From positions 310,001 through 374,000 of the forward strand of contig NZ_QXGJ01000001.1 of assembly GCF_003952005.1 (NCBI RefSeq): a stretch of DNA of 64,000 nucleotides, in the 5' to 3' direction. Origin of the DNA: Bifidobacterium callimiconis. GTDB taxonomy: Bacteria > Actinomycetota > Actinomycetes > Actinomycetales > Bifidobacteriaceae. Below are positions 52,959 to 61,262 of the stretch, piece after piece. The first letter of the stretch is position 1; each line of letters begins with the position of its first letter. Both the position numbers and the translations under genes were made by a program. The notes under the pieces are model-generated. The model saw only the letters and a list, made by a program, of their open reading frames with translations. It was not told the DNA's origin and did not search any database.

Positions 52959-53978
52959 TTACCGTGCGGCCAATGTTCTGCGACCCAGATCCAGAACGAT
53001 ACCGTCAAGCAGTCCGTGCTCGCTGGTCACGTAGGAATTGAGTACGCGGCGGGTGTGATCGCGCACCGCGTCGCCGATGCGGTTGAGCACGCAGTTCCAC
53101 ACCAGTGCGCCGCCGCCGATCACATCGATGCGGCCGGGGTGGATGACCGGATACTCGCGGCGTTCGGCGCGGGTCATGGTCAGCACCTTCTCGCAGGTGG
53201 AGCAGGCGTCGGCAAAGCCGATCACCGCGCCGTCCACGGCGTCGCGATCATATTCCCGGAGGCCGAGCGCGATGCCGGTCATGGTGGTCACCGTACCGGA
53301 CACGCCGATCAGCGTGCCGGTCCTCCACGCGGGAACCTTCTCGAACGCCTCGTCGATGTGCTCGTTGATGTCGGCCACGGCCTGATCGATCTCGTTGCGG
53401 GTGGGCGGATCGCTGAGCAGGTGACGCTCGCTCATACGCACCGAACCGATGTTCATGGAGAACGCCGCAGCCACCTGATCGACCGACACGTCCGTGCCGT
53501 CGCCGCCGATGACCATCTCCGTGGAGCCGCCGCCAAGATCGATGACCGTGTACGGCGCGGGGGGCAGCTGGTCGCCGAACTGGGTGTGCAGCACCGACGT
53601 CGCACCGAGGAAGCTCAGACGGGCCTCCTCCGTGCCGGGGATCACGTCGGGACGCACGCCGAGGCGCTTCTCCACCTCGTCTTCGAACTCCTCACGGTTC
53701 TGCGCGTCGCGAGTGGCGGACGTGGCCACGAATCGCAGCGCGTCCACGGGATGCTCCCTGAGCACGTCGGCGAACTCGTCGATGGCACGGTAGGTGCGTT
53801 CGAGCGCGTCGTCGGCAAAACGGTGCGTCTTGTCAACGTCCTGTCCCAGGCGGACCACACGCATGATGCGGGGCACCTCGACGCGCATGCCACGCTCCCC
53901 CACCGTGGCGACCATGAGTCGGATCGAATTCGTGCCGCAGTCAATGCCAGCAACACGCACTTCCCGTACGTCGCTCAT
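52959..53978 (-). CDS. Ppx/GppA exopolyphosphatase-family protein
   Basis: The protein has 339 residues. The family removes phosphate from polyphosphate or the 5' phosphate of pppGpp. The ASKHA-fold phosphate loops are AGIDCGTNSIRLMVA (residues about 8-20) and VIDLGGGSTEMVIG, with VATSATRDAQN between them. Only the core two-domain part is present, without the C-terminal HD domain of E. coli Ppx. The start overlaps the stop of DUF501 (ATGA). The ppx-DUF501-ftsB-eno order is conserved in actinobacteria. Confidence 0.92.
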   Translation of the reverse strand: MSDVREVRVAGIDCGTNSIRLMVATVGERGMRVEVPRIMRVVRLGQDVDKTHRFADDALERTYRAIDEFADVLREHPVDALRFVATSATRDAQNREEFEDEVEKRLGVRPDVIPGTEEARLSFLGATSVLHTQFGDQLPPAPYTVIDLGGGSTEMVIGGDGTDVSVDQVAAAFSMNIGSVRMSERHLLSDPPTRNEIDQAVADINEHIDEAFEKVPAWRTGTLIGVSGTVTTMTGIALGLREYDRDAVDGAVIGFADACSTCEKVLTMTRAERREYPVIHPGRIDVIGGGALVWNCVLNRIGDAVRDHTRRVLNSYVTSEHGLLDGIVLDLGRRTLAAR

Positions 53979-54583
53979 CGTGCATCATCCTTTCGGGACT
54001 CCTCCGCGGCGTCGGCACCGTATGGCACCGCGCAGCGGCATACATTCGGATCGAACTGCGGCTTCACTCGACGCAGCACGTCATCGGCCACGGGATTCAC
54101 GCCCGCTCCCATGACCAGCGCCTGTCCGGTCAGCGCGTGCAGGCACTTGACGCGCACGGGCATGCCACCGGCGCTGATACCTTCGATGTGGCTTTCGTCG
54201 TCGCCCAGACGCTCGGCCAGCTGGTGACGGAACTCGAGATACATTTCATGCGCACGCTCATAGGCGGCCTTCGTCTCGGGATCGTCCTGCACCTGACGCG
54301 TGTATTCCACCATATCGCCATCGGCCTCCAGACGGGACACAGCCTTCACGGCCTCCGGCGAGGTGAGATAGCAGGTGGTGGGGAACGGGATGCGCCCCTC
54401 GACCAGAGGACGGGTGATCACGGCCAGCGGATTGCCGCACACGCAACGGGCTCCGACCGCGACCATGCCACGGGGGAACCTTCCCAGCTGACGCTGCACC
54501 ACGTCGATGTCGCGCTGGTCGAGTTCCTCGCCCAGACGCTCCTGCAGAATCGTCGTCACCTTGCGGATGTCGTCGTTGTTCAT
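53975..54583 (-). CDS. DUF501-family protein
   Basis: The protein has 202 residues. DUF501 proteins occur in most actinobacteria between ftsB and ppx; the function is unknown. Conserved parts include VQRQLGRFPRGMVAVGARCVCGNPLAVIT, FPTTCYLTSPEAVKAVSRLEADG, and GMPVRVKCLHALTGQALVMGAGVNPVADDVL. Several conserved Cys (CVCG, KCLHAL, CRCAVPYGAD) may bind a metal. It overlaps both neighbours by four bases (ATGA). Confidence 0.93.
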   Translation of the reverse strand: MNNDDIRKVTTILQERLGEELDQRDIDVVQRQLGRFPRGMVAVGARCVCGNPLAVITRPLVEGRIPFPTTCYLTSPEAVKAVSRLEADGDMVEYTRQVQDDPETKAAYERAHEMYLEFRHQLAERLGDDESHIEGISAGGMPVRVKCLHALTGQALVMGAGVNPVADDVLRRVKPQFDPNVCRCAVPYGADAAEESRKDDAR

Positions 54584-55275
54584 TGACCTTCCTTCGTGTT
54601 GTTGGATTCGGTGCCGGTGGAACCGCCGGTGTTGGAACCACTGGTGGCCGAACCGGTGGATGCGGATCCGGTGCCGCCGGCCGTGCCGTTCGATTCGGCG
54701 GATTGCGATCCCGAGGCGTTCTTGGAATCGTTTTTCGAGGTGCCTTCGTCGGCCTTGCTCAATGACGAGAATAGGTCCTTGTACCAGGGCTTGGTCTGTT
54801 CCGTGGTCGCCGTCGAGGTCTTGTCGTTCCCCGTTGCGGCGCCTCCCGTCACGGCTTCGGGGTGGAGCACGCGCACCGAGCGTTCTCCGGGGAAGACGAA
54901 CCCCAGACGCTCTCGTGCCTGTGCGGTGACATAGGCGTCATCGTCCCAGCGTTTGATGTCGTTTTCCAGTTCGGCCTTTTTGGCCACCAGAGCGGCTTCC
55001 TGATTGCGCAACGAATTCAGTTCGGCCAGATTCAACGCATACGTATGGAAGGTGGACAGCAGCTGGATCGATCCGAGAATCACGATGATCACGGCGATGA
55101 AGAACGTCAGCGGCATGGTCGACGACCGGGTGGAGACGCCGGTTTTCCCCTTGGATGCCGGTTTCCTGTTCGTGGCCTTTGCGGCTTTCGAGGTTTTGCC
55201 GACTTTGCCTGTGCCTTTGACGGTCTTGGCCCCTTTCCCACCGCGAGGGGTTGATGTGACACCCGGTTTGTTCAT
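54580..55275 (-). CDS. FtsB/DivIC-family septum formation initiator protein
   Basis: The protein has 231 residues. The N-terminal 65 are basic and Lys/Gly/Thr-rich, then comes one membrane helix (about 56-74, MPLTFFIAVIIVILGSIQLL) and a coiled coil (LNSLRNQEAALVAKKAELEND), ending in the family motif VTAQARERLGFVFPGE. The C-terminal 90 residues are low-complexity Ser, Thr, Gly and Asn. FtsB-type proteins join FtsL and FtsQ at the division site. The start at 55275 lacks a ribosome binding site. It overlaps DUF501 by four bases. The eno terminator lies just upstream. Confidence 0.88.
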   Translation of the reverse strand: MNKPGVTSTPRGGKGAKTVKGTGKVGKTSKAAKATNRKPASKGKTGVSTRSSTMPLTFFIAVIIVILGSIQLLSTFHTYALNLAELNSLRNQEAALVAKKAELENDIKRWDDDAYVTAQARERLGFVFPGERSVRVLHPEAVTGGAATGNDKTSTATTEQTKPWYKDLFSSLSKADEGTSKNDSKNASGSQSAESNGTAGGTGSASTGSATSGSNTGGSTGTESNNTKEGQ

Positions 55276-55288
55276 AGCTATGAAAATA

Positions 55289-55318
55289 CCCGCCGCATTC
55301 GACGAGGAATGCGGCGGG
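55289..55318 (-). terminator. Terminator of eno
   Basis: CCCGCCGCATTC (55289-55300) and GAATGCGGCGGG (55307-55318) pair perfectly over 12 bases. On the minus strand TATTTTC follows. It lies 14 bases before the ftsB start, so ftsB transcription may begin within or depend on read-through. Confidence 0.85.
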
Positions 55319-55398
55319 CATGCGCCAGACGTCAATACCGGGCAAATCGTCTATTCAGACATGATGCCTGTGGACGTGACGTCGGTGAAGGGCATCGC

Positions 55399-56706
<1,308 letters not shown>

Positions 56707-56837
56707 TTAAGACAAAATGTTGTGCTGACGAACATTAAGAGTAATGCCTTTTATGGACGAAGGACGATGTTCCATCAGCGTGTTTTCCAAAATACGGCGT
56801 GGCGCGTCCACCGGCGGAACGCCGCGCATGGGCACGC

Positions 56838-58307
56838 TCACGAATCGACTTCGCGCAGTTCCACGCCTCTGATGCTCACCTTGGCCATGATCAGGGCAAT
56901 GATCAGGCCGACGACGGCGAGGCCGACGAACACCGTCATGGAACGGGAGAACGCCTGCAGGTACGCTCCACCGCGATCCGCACCGGACGCCGTCGCGGAC
57001 GCCGCGAATTCGGTGATCAGCGTGCTGGCGACCGCGGTACCGATGGCCCCGGCAAGCTGCTGCACCGTGTTGAGCACCGCCGATCCGTCGGCGTTCATGC
57101 GCATGGGCAGCTGGTTGAGCGTATGGGTCTGGTCGGGGACCAGCACGAAGCTGGCGCCGCCCATGAACAGCAGGTAGAACACGGCCACGGCCCAGATGGA
57201 TCCGGCCAGCATCAACGCCACGTTCACCGCGGCGAGCGCCACGAATCCGCAGATGATGAACTTGGGCGGGTAGTGCTTCTTGAGCAGGGTGCCGATCAGC
57301 GGGGCGCCGACCGCGCCGATCACGGCACCGGGCAGCAGGATCAGCGCCGATATCATGCTGGACTCGCCGTAGCCGCGCTGCAGCAGGATCGGCAGCAGGA
57401 AGTTCACGCCAAGCACGGTGCCGCTGCTCAGGAGGATGATGAGGATGCCGAGCGCGAAGCCCGGGTGGGAGAAGGTGCGCACCTCCACCAGCGGCCGTTC
57501 CATGCGCAGCTGCATCCGCGTGAATACGGCGAGCGCGACGATCGCGACGGCGAGCGTGGACCAGACCCTCCAGTCGCCGTGCCATTCGGAGAAGAAGCTG
57601 ACGGCCACGATGATGCCGCTGAGGCCGATGGCGGCGAGCAGCAGTGAGGGGAGGCTGATGGAGCCCTTGTCGCCGGGTTTGCGGATGTCGGGGACGGTGG
57701 CGGTGCCCATGATCAGCGAGAGTGCGAGGAACGGCAGCATGATGATGAAGATCCAGTGCCAGTTGAGGTATTCCATGACCACGCCGCCGAAGACCGGTCC
57801 GATGGCGGGTGCGGCGCAGGTAACGAGGCTGACCAGGCCGAGCATCATGCCGCGCTGGTCGAATGGCGCCTTTTCGAGGATGATCGTGGTGAGCAGGGGC
57901 AGTGAGACGCCGGTGCCGAGCGCCATGATGAGTCGTGCGGCGAGCAGCATGGGGAAGTTCATGGCGAGCGCGCCGAGCAGGGTGCCTGCGGAGAAGATCA
58001 CGACGGCGGTGATGAACAGTGTTTTGGTGGGGAATCGTCGGACGAGGAAGGGCGAGCTGGGTATGGCGACGGCGAGGAGGAGCAGGTATCCGGTGGTGAG
58101 CCATTGCACGACGGATGCGGAGATGGCGAATTCCTCCATGAGTGCCGAGTAGGCGATGTTGAGCGAGGTTTCGGAGAGAATGCCGAGGAAGGTGAGCAGG
58201 GCGAGGGCCACTACCGTGATGATGAGGGCGCCGCCGACGCCACGACCGCCGATGTTTCCGGCGCGTTCGCCGTCGTTGACGGTGTGGCTCGTTGTGGTTT
58301 CGGTCAT
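56838..58307 (-). CDS. MFS efflux transporter, DHA2 family
   Basis: The protein has 489 residues with about 14 hydrophobic segments. Family signs: FLGILSETSLNIAYSALMEEF at helix 1, VQWLTTGYLLLLAVAIPSSPFLVRRFPTK (motif A region) and LLTTIILEKAPFDQRGMMLGLVSLVTCAAPAIGPVFGGV (helix 5, motif C of exporters). It probably exports a drug or metabolite across the cytoplasmic membrane. GAAAGGACC precedes the ATG at 58307; the longer frame to 58391 overlaps the MarR gene and is rejected. The start overlaps the MarR stop (ATGA), so the regulator and pump are cotranscribed. Confidence 0.9.
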   Translation of the reverse strand: MTETTTSHTVNDGERAGNIGGRGVGGALIITVVALALLTFLGILSETSLNIAYSALMEEFAISASVVQWLTTGYLLLLAVAIPSSPFLVRRFPTKTLFITAVVIFSAGTLLGALAMNFPMLLAARLIMALGTGVSLPLLTTIILEKAPFDQRGMMLGLVSLVTCAAPAIGPVFGGVVMEYLNWHWIFIIMLPFLALSLIMGTATVPDIRKPGDKGSISLPSLLLAAIGLSGIIVAVSFFSEWHGDWRVWSTLAVAIVALAVFTRMQLRMERPLVEVRTFSHPGFALGILIILLSSGTVLGVNFLLPILLQRGYGESSMISALILLPGAVIGAVGAPLIGTLLKKHYPPKFIICGFVALAAVNVALMLAGSIWAVAVFYLLFMGGASFVLVPDQTHTLNQLPMRMNADGSAVLNTVQQLAGAIGTAVASTLITEFAASATASGADRGGAYLQAFSRSMTVFVGLAVVGLIIALIMAKVSIRGVELREVDS

Positions 58308-58810
58308 TGCTGGTCCTTTCCGCGTTGGCTGTTTCGGTCGTGCTGCATGAGTCGCAGGGCGGTGTGCAGGGTGCGTACGGTGGTGTCGCATTGTTCCGGG
58401 GTGAGGCCGTGCAATACGGTGACGAGTCGGGCGTGGTATTGCTCGACGTAGGTGCGCCGGCAGTCGAGTCCGCTGTCGGTGAGGGTGAGGGTGACCGCGC
58501 GTCGGTCGTCGTGTGAGGAATGCTTTTCGACCATTCCGAGGTGGACGAGTTCGTTGACGAGTTTGGTGACGCTGGGGGTGGTGATGTCGAGGAATGCGCT
58601 GACGTCGCCGACTCGGGCCACGGCCGTGCGCTGCCCTGCGGGGGCGTTGATGTGCCAGATTGCGTCGAGGACATGGATGTGTCGCGGTTTCATGCCGCGT
58701 GGCAGTTCCGGTAGGAGTTCGGTGATGCGTTTGGCTTTCCAGCAGGCGTCGAGCAGTCGGCGGACGTCTTCGGTGCTTAGCGGGCCGTCGTGGATCGTGT
58801 CGTCGTCCAA
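58304..58810 (-). CDS. MarR-family transcriptional regulator
   Basis: The protein has 168 residues. The winged helix-turn-helix lies at residues about 60-130 (ARVGDVSAFLDITTPSVTKLVNELVHLGMVEKHSSHDDRRAVTLTLT, with the conserved D-x-R wing). Helices at both ends form the dimer part. The start is TTG at 58810 with GGGGAAGGAA upstream; no ATG in frame lies nearby. It is the first gene of a two-gene operon with the DHA2 pump. Inverted repeats upstream are likely its own operator, giving ligand-controlled expression of the pump. Confidence 0.87.
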   Translation of the reverse strand: MDDDTIHDGPLSTEDVRRLLDACWKAKRITELLPELPRGMKPRHIHVLDAIWHINAPAGQRTAVARVGDVSAFLDITTPSVTKLVNELVHLGMVEKHSSHDDRRAVTLTLTDSGLDCRRTYVEQYHARLVTVLHGLTPEQCDTTVRTLHTALRLMQHDRNSQRGKDQQ

Positions 58811-58827
58811 GCCATTCCTTCCCCTAG

Positions 58828-58857
58828 GTAATTACGTATAGTCATTACTATTGGTAA
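58828..58857. promoter_or_regulatory. Cluster of inverted repeats, probable MarR operator
   Basis: Three overlapping palindromes lie just upstream of the MarR start: GTAATTAC (58828-58835), ATAGT-CATT-ACTAT (58838-58851) and TTAC-TATTG-GTAA (58845-58857). The AT-rich stretch is unlike its surroundings. Confidence 0.6.
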
Positions 58858-58943
58858 GTATATGGAAGAGGCGGACACGTCGTATCAGGCGTGTCCCATG
58901 CCCTGCGCGGTCCGGCGTCGCACCGGACCGCACGGCGTGAAGG

Positions 58944-59780
58944 TCAGATCCGGTTCGATCCCTCGACGGCGAACCGCGCCTCGCCGAGTTCCGCCACGGG
59001 ACGCACGCCCATCAGCGAATTGGTGGCGTAGCAGGCGTCGAAACCGGCGAGATCGTCAGGCCGGATATGCGTCTCGACGGCGCGATGCATTTCGCAGACG
59101 CGCTGGCGGACGGTACCGGGCAGCAGGCCGCATTCGACGGCCGGGGTATACCAGCGTCCATCCCTGACGAAAAACAGGTTCGCGTTGGTGGCCTCGCACA
59201 CCTCGCCGCGGGAGTTGAGGAACACGGCGCCGTCGAATCCCAGCTCATGCGCCTTGCGGAATTCAAGCATGTTGTCGCCCTGGTTGAGGGTCTTGTGATA
59301 GGTCAGTACGGAGCGTTCGTTGCGGCGGGACTCGCACCATCCGAGTCGCAGCGCGCGGCCGGGCTTCCAATCGTCGTATGGATTGTCACGGTCCGTGATC
59401 ACCGTGTTCGATTCGGAGACGATGACCTTGACCACGGCGGACGGGCTGCCCTCCAGTCCCGCCTCATGCAGATGCTCGCCGATGAGCCAGCGCAGGTCGT
59501 CGTCGCTGGGCGCGGTGATGCCCAGCGCCTCGGCGCCTTTGCGCAGGCGGGCCAGATGCCTGTCGAGCATCATGATCCGCCCGGCGCGCAGCGCCATGGT
59601 CTCGAACACGCCGAGACCGAACTGATAGCCCTCGTCCAGGGCGATCGTCCGGACTGCCGGCTTGTTCTCGTTCTCGTGTGATTCGGCGTTCTCGCCATTC
59701 GCGTTTTCGACGTCGGACGTCGCCGTGGTTTCCTCCGTCGGTTCCGTCACATGCTGCTCATCAGCGTTCGATTCAGTCAT
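58944..59780 (-). CDS. pabC: Class IV aminotransferase, probable aminodeoxychorismate lyase
   Basis: The protein has 278 residues. PabC releases 4-aminobenzoate from aminodeoxychorismate for folate synthesis, using PLP. Seen: YQFGLGVFETMALRAGRI, the PLP Lys in LTYHKTLNQGDNML, and GEVCEATNANLFFVRDG with GLLPGTVRQRV. The first 40 residues are an acidic, low-complexity extension (Glu, Asn, Thr) absent from typical PabC. A start just before the homology would need a different codon; none is better. It overlaps the pabB end by eight bases. A branched-chain aminotransferase-like role is less likely given the neighbour. Confidence 0.82.
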   Translation of the reverse strand: MTESNADEQHVTEPTEETTATSDVENANGENAESHENENKPAVRTIALDEGYQFGLGVFETMALRAGRIMMLDRHLARLRKGAEALGITAPSDDDLRWLIGEHLHEAGLEGSPSAVVKVIVSESNTVITDRDNPYDDWKPGRALRLGWCESRRNERSVLTYHKTLNQGDNMLEFRKAHELGFDGAVFLNSRGEVCEATNANLFFVRDGRWYTPAVECGLLPGTVRQRVCEMHRAVETHIRPDDLAGFDACYATNSLMGVRPVAELGEARFAVEGSNRI

Positions 59781-61245
59781 GCCATCCCTTTCGCATATCG
59801 CACCCCAAGGCGGACAGGAGGGCCTCGGTCTTCTGCATGGCCTCGTCGTACTCGAAGTCCGGATCCGAATCGAGCGTCACTCCCCCACCACCGCCGATAC
59901 TATACGCGCCACCGGTGCTGGCCTTCCCTGGATGTATCGCCATGCGAATCAGGATGCTCAGGTCGCAGTCCCCCGACGCGTCGATGTATCCGAGACTGCC
60001 GGTGTAGGCGCCGCGAGAACTGTGCTCGTAGCGGTCGATCAGCGTCATGGCACTGTGCTTGGGCGCACCGGTGATCGACCCGCCCGGACTCATGACGTCC
60101 AGCACGTCCACGATCGACCGGTCGGGCGCGATGTCCGCCTCCACGGTGGAGACCAGATGAAAGACATGCGGATAGGTCTCCAGTTCGGCGAAACCGGTGG
60201 TGACCACGGTTCCGGGAGCGGCGATGCGGCTGAGATCGTTGCGCTCCAAATCGGTGATCATCAGCAGCTCGCTGCGGTCCTTGAACGAATGCTCGAGCTC
60301 CGCGCGCAGACGGTCGTCCTCGTCCGGAGTGTCGCCACGCGGACGAGTGCCCTTGATCGGCCTGGTGACGACGTGCCGGCCACGGCTTTCCAGGAATCGT
60401 TCGGGCGACGAACTGATGATCTGCCAGTCGCCGGCGTCGACGTACGCCATGAACGGCGCCGGATTGTCAGCGCGGAGACGGTCGAACATGACCGGCGGCG
60501 TGACGGGACTGTCGACGTACAGCCGCAGCGAATAGTTCGTCACGTAGATGTCGCCGTCGCGCATGTGACCGAGCAGCGCCTCGATGCCGGAACGGTACGA
60601 GTCGCGATTGTGGTCGGACGTCCATGTGGCGCATGCGTCGGCGCTCTCGACGGCCGTGCCATGCGAACGGCAGACACCCTGTTCAACGAACGTATTTTCT
60701 TCGGCGTCGATCATGCCATCCCATAATTCGACAACGCGATCGACCGCACCCGGCACATGTCGACGATCGATCAGCGTGACCGTGCCGGCAACGTGATCCT
60801 CGACGAGAATGACGTCGAACCACCACCAGGCGGCGTCAGGCATGGCCGGCCCATCATGACGGGAGCGGATGCCGTCACGACGCAGACCGTCGTCGTACGA
60901 CATGAATCCCATGACGCCGTCAGCCATCGGCAGGCGTAGCCCCGTGGACGGATCGGCCACGACCGGCGCAGGACACGCCGAGGAGTATCCGGCAAGCCAG
61001 TCGCCCAACACGCCCAACGCATCACCGGGCACGGCACGCCCGGTCCACCGGCCGTCGACGGTCAACGACTCGTCGATTACATCGCCGCCGACCTGCATTA
61101 GCCGACGATAGGGGTACAGACCAAGCATCGTGTACCGGCCGCCCCGAGCCGAATGCAACAGCATCATGACCCGCCCGTCGGCGAGCGCGGCGGCCATGTC
61201 AGCGAGCGGATGGTACGGCAGTGAACGCACGGCAAGGTCCGTCAT
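59773..61245 (-). CDS. pabB: Aminodeoxychorismate synthase component I
   Basis: The protein has 490 residues. PabB aminates chorismate to aminodeoxychorismate. The C-terminal chorismate-binding domain is intact: VTRPIKGTRPRGDTPDED with the Lys of PIKGT that marks PabB (TrpE has PIAGT), LLMITDLERNDLSRIA, VMSPGGSITGAPKHSAM and LGYIDASGDCDLSILIRMAI. The N-terminal half is less conserved. GGGAG lies 10 bases before the ATG at 61245; the ATG at 61266 overlaps the mfd stop and is an alternative. No glutaminase component (pabA) is visible in the window. Confidence 0.88.
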   Translation of the reverse strand: MTDLAVRSLPYHPLADMAAALADGRVMMLLHSARGGRYTMLGLYPYRRLMQVGGDVIDESLTVDGRWTGRAVPGDALGVLGDWLAGYSSACPAPVVADPSTGLRLPMADGVMGFMSYDDGLRRDGIRSRHDGPAMPDAAWWWFDVILVEDHVAGTVTLIDRRHVPGAVDRVVELWDGMIDAEENTFVEQGVCRSHGTAVESADACATWTSDHNRDSYRSGIEALLGHMRDGDIYVTNYSLRLYVDSPVTPPVMFDRLRADNPAPFMAYVDAGDWQIISSSPERFLESRGRHVVTRPIKGTRPRGDTPDEDDRLRAELEHSFKDRSELLMITDLERNDLSRIAAPGTVVTTGFAELETYPHVFHLVSTVEADIAPDRSIVDVLDVMSPGGSITGAPKHSAMTLIDRYEHSSRGAYTGSLGYIDASGDCDLSILIRMAIHPGKASTGGAYSIGGGGGVTLDSDPDFEYDEAMQKTEALLSALGCDMRKGWHD

Positions 61246-61262
61246 CGCGTCGATTCTCCCGA

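Noticed and set aside
56707..58674. 655-residue open frame overlapping the MFS gene
   Set aside because: It is a shadow of the DHA2 transporter in another frame; it is Arg/His/Ala-rich, has no family resemblance, and spans the MarR-MFS junction.
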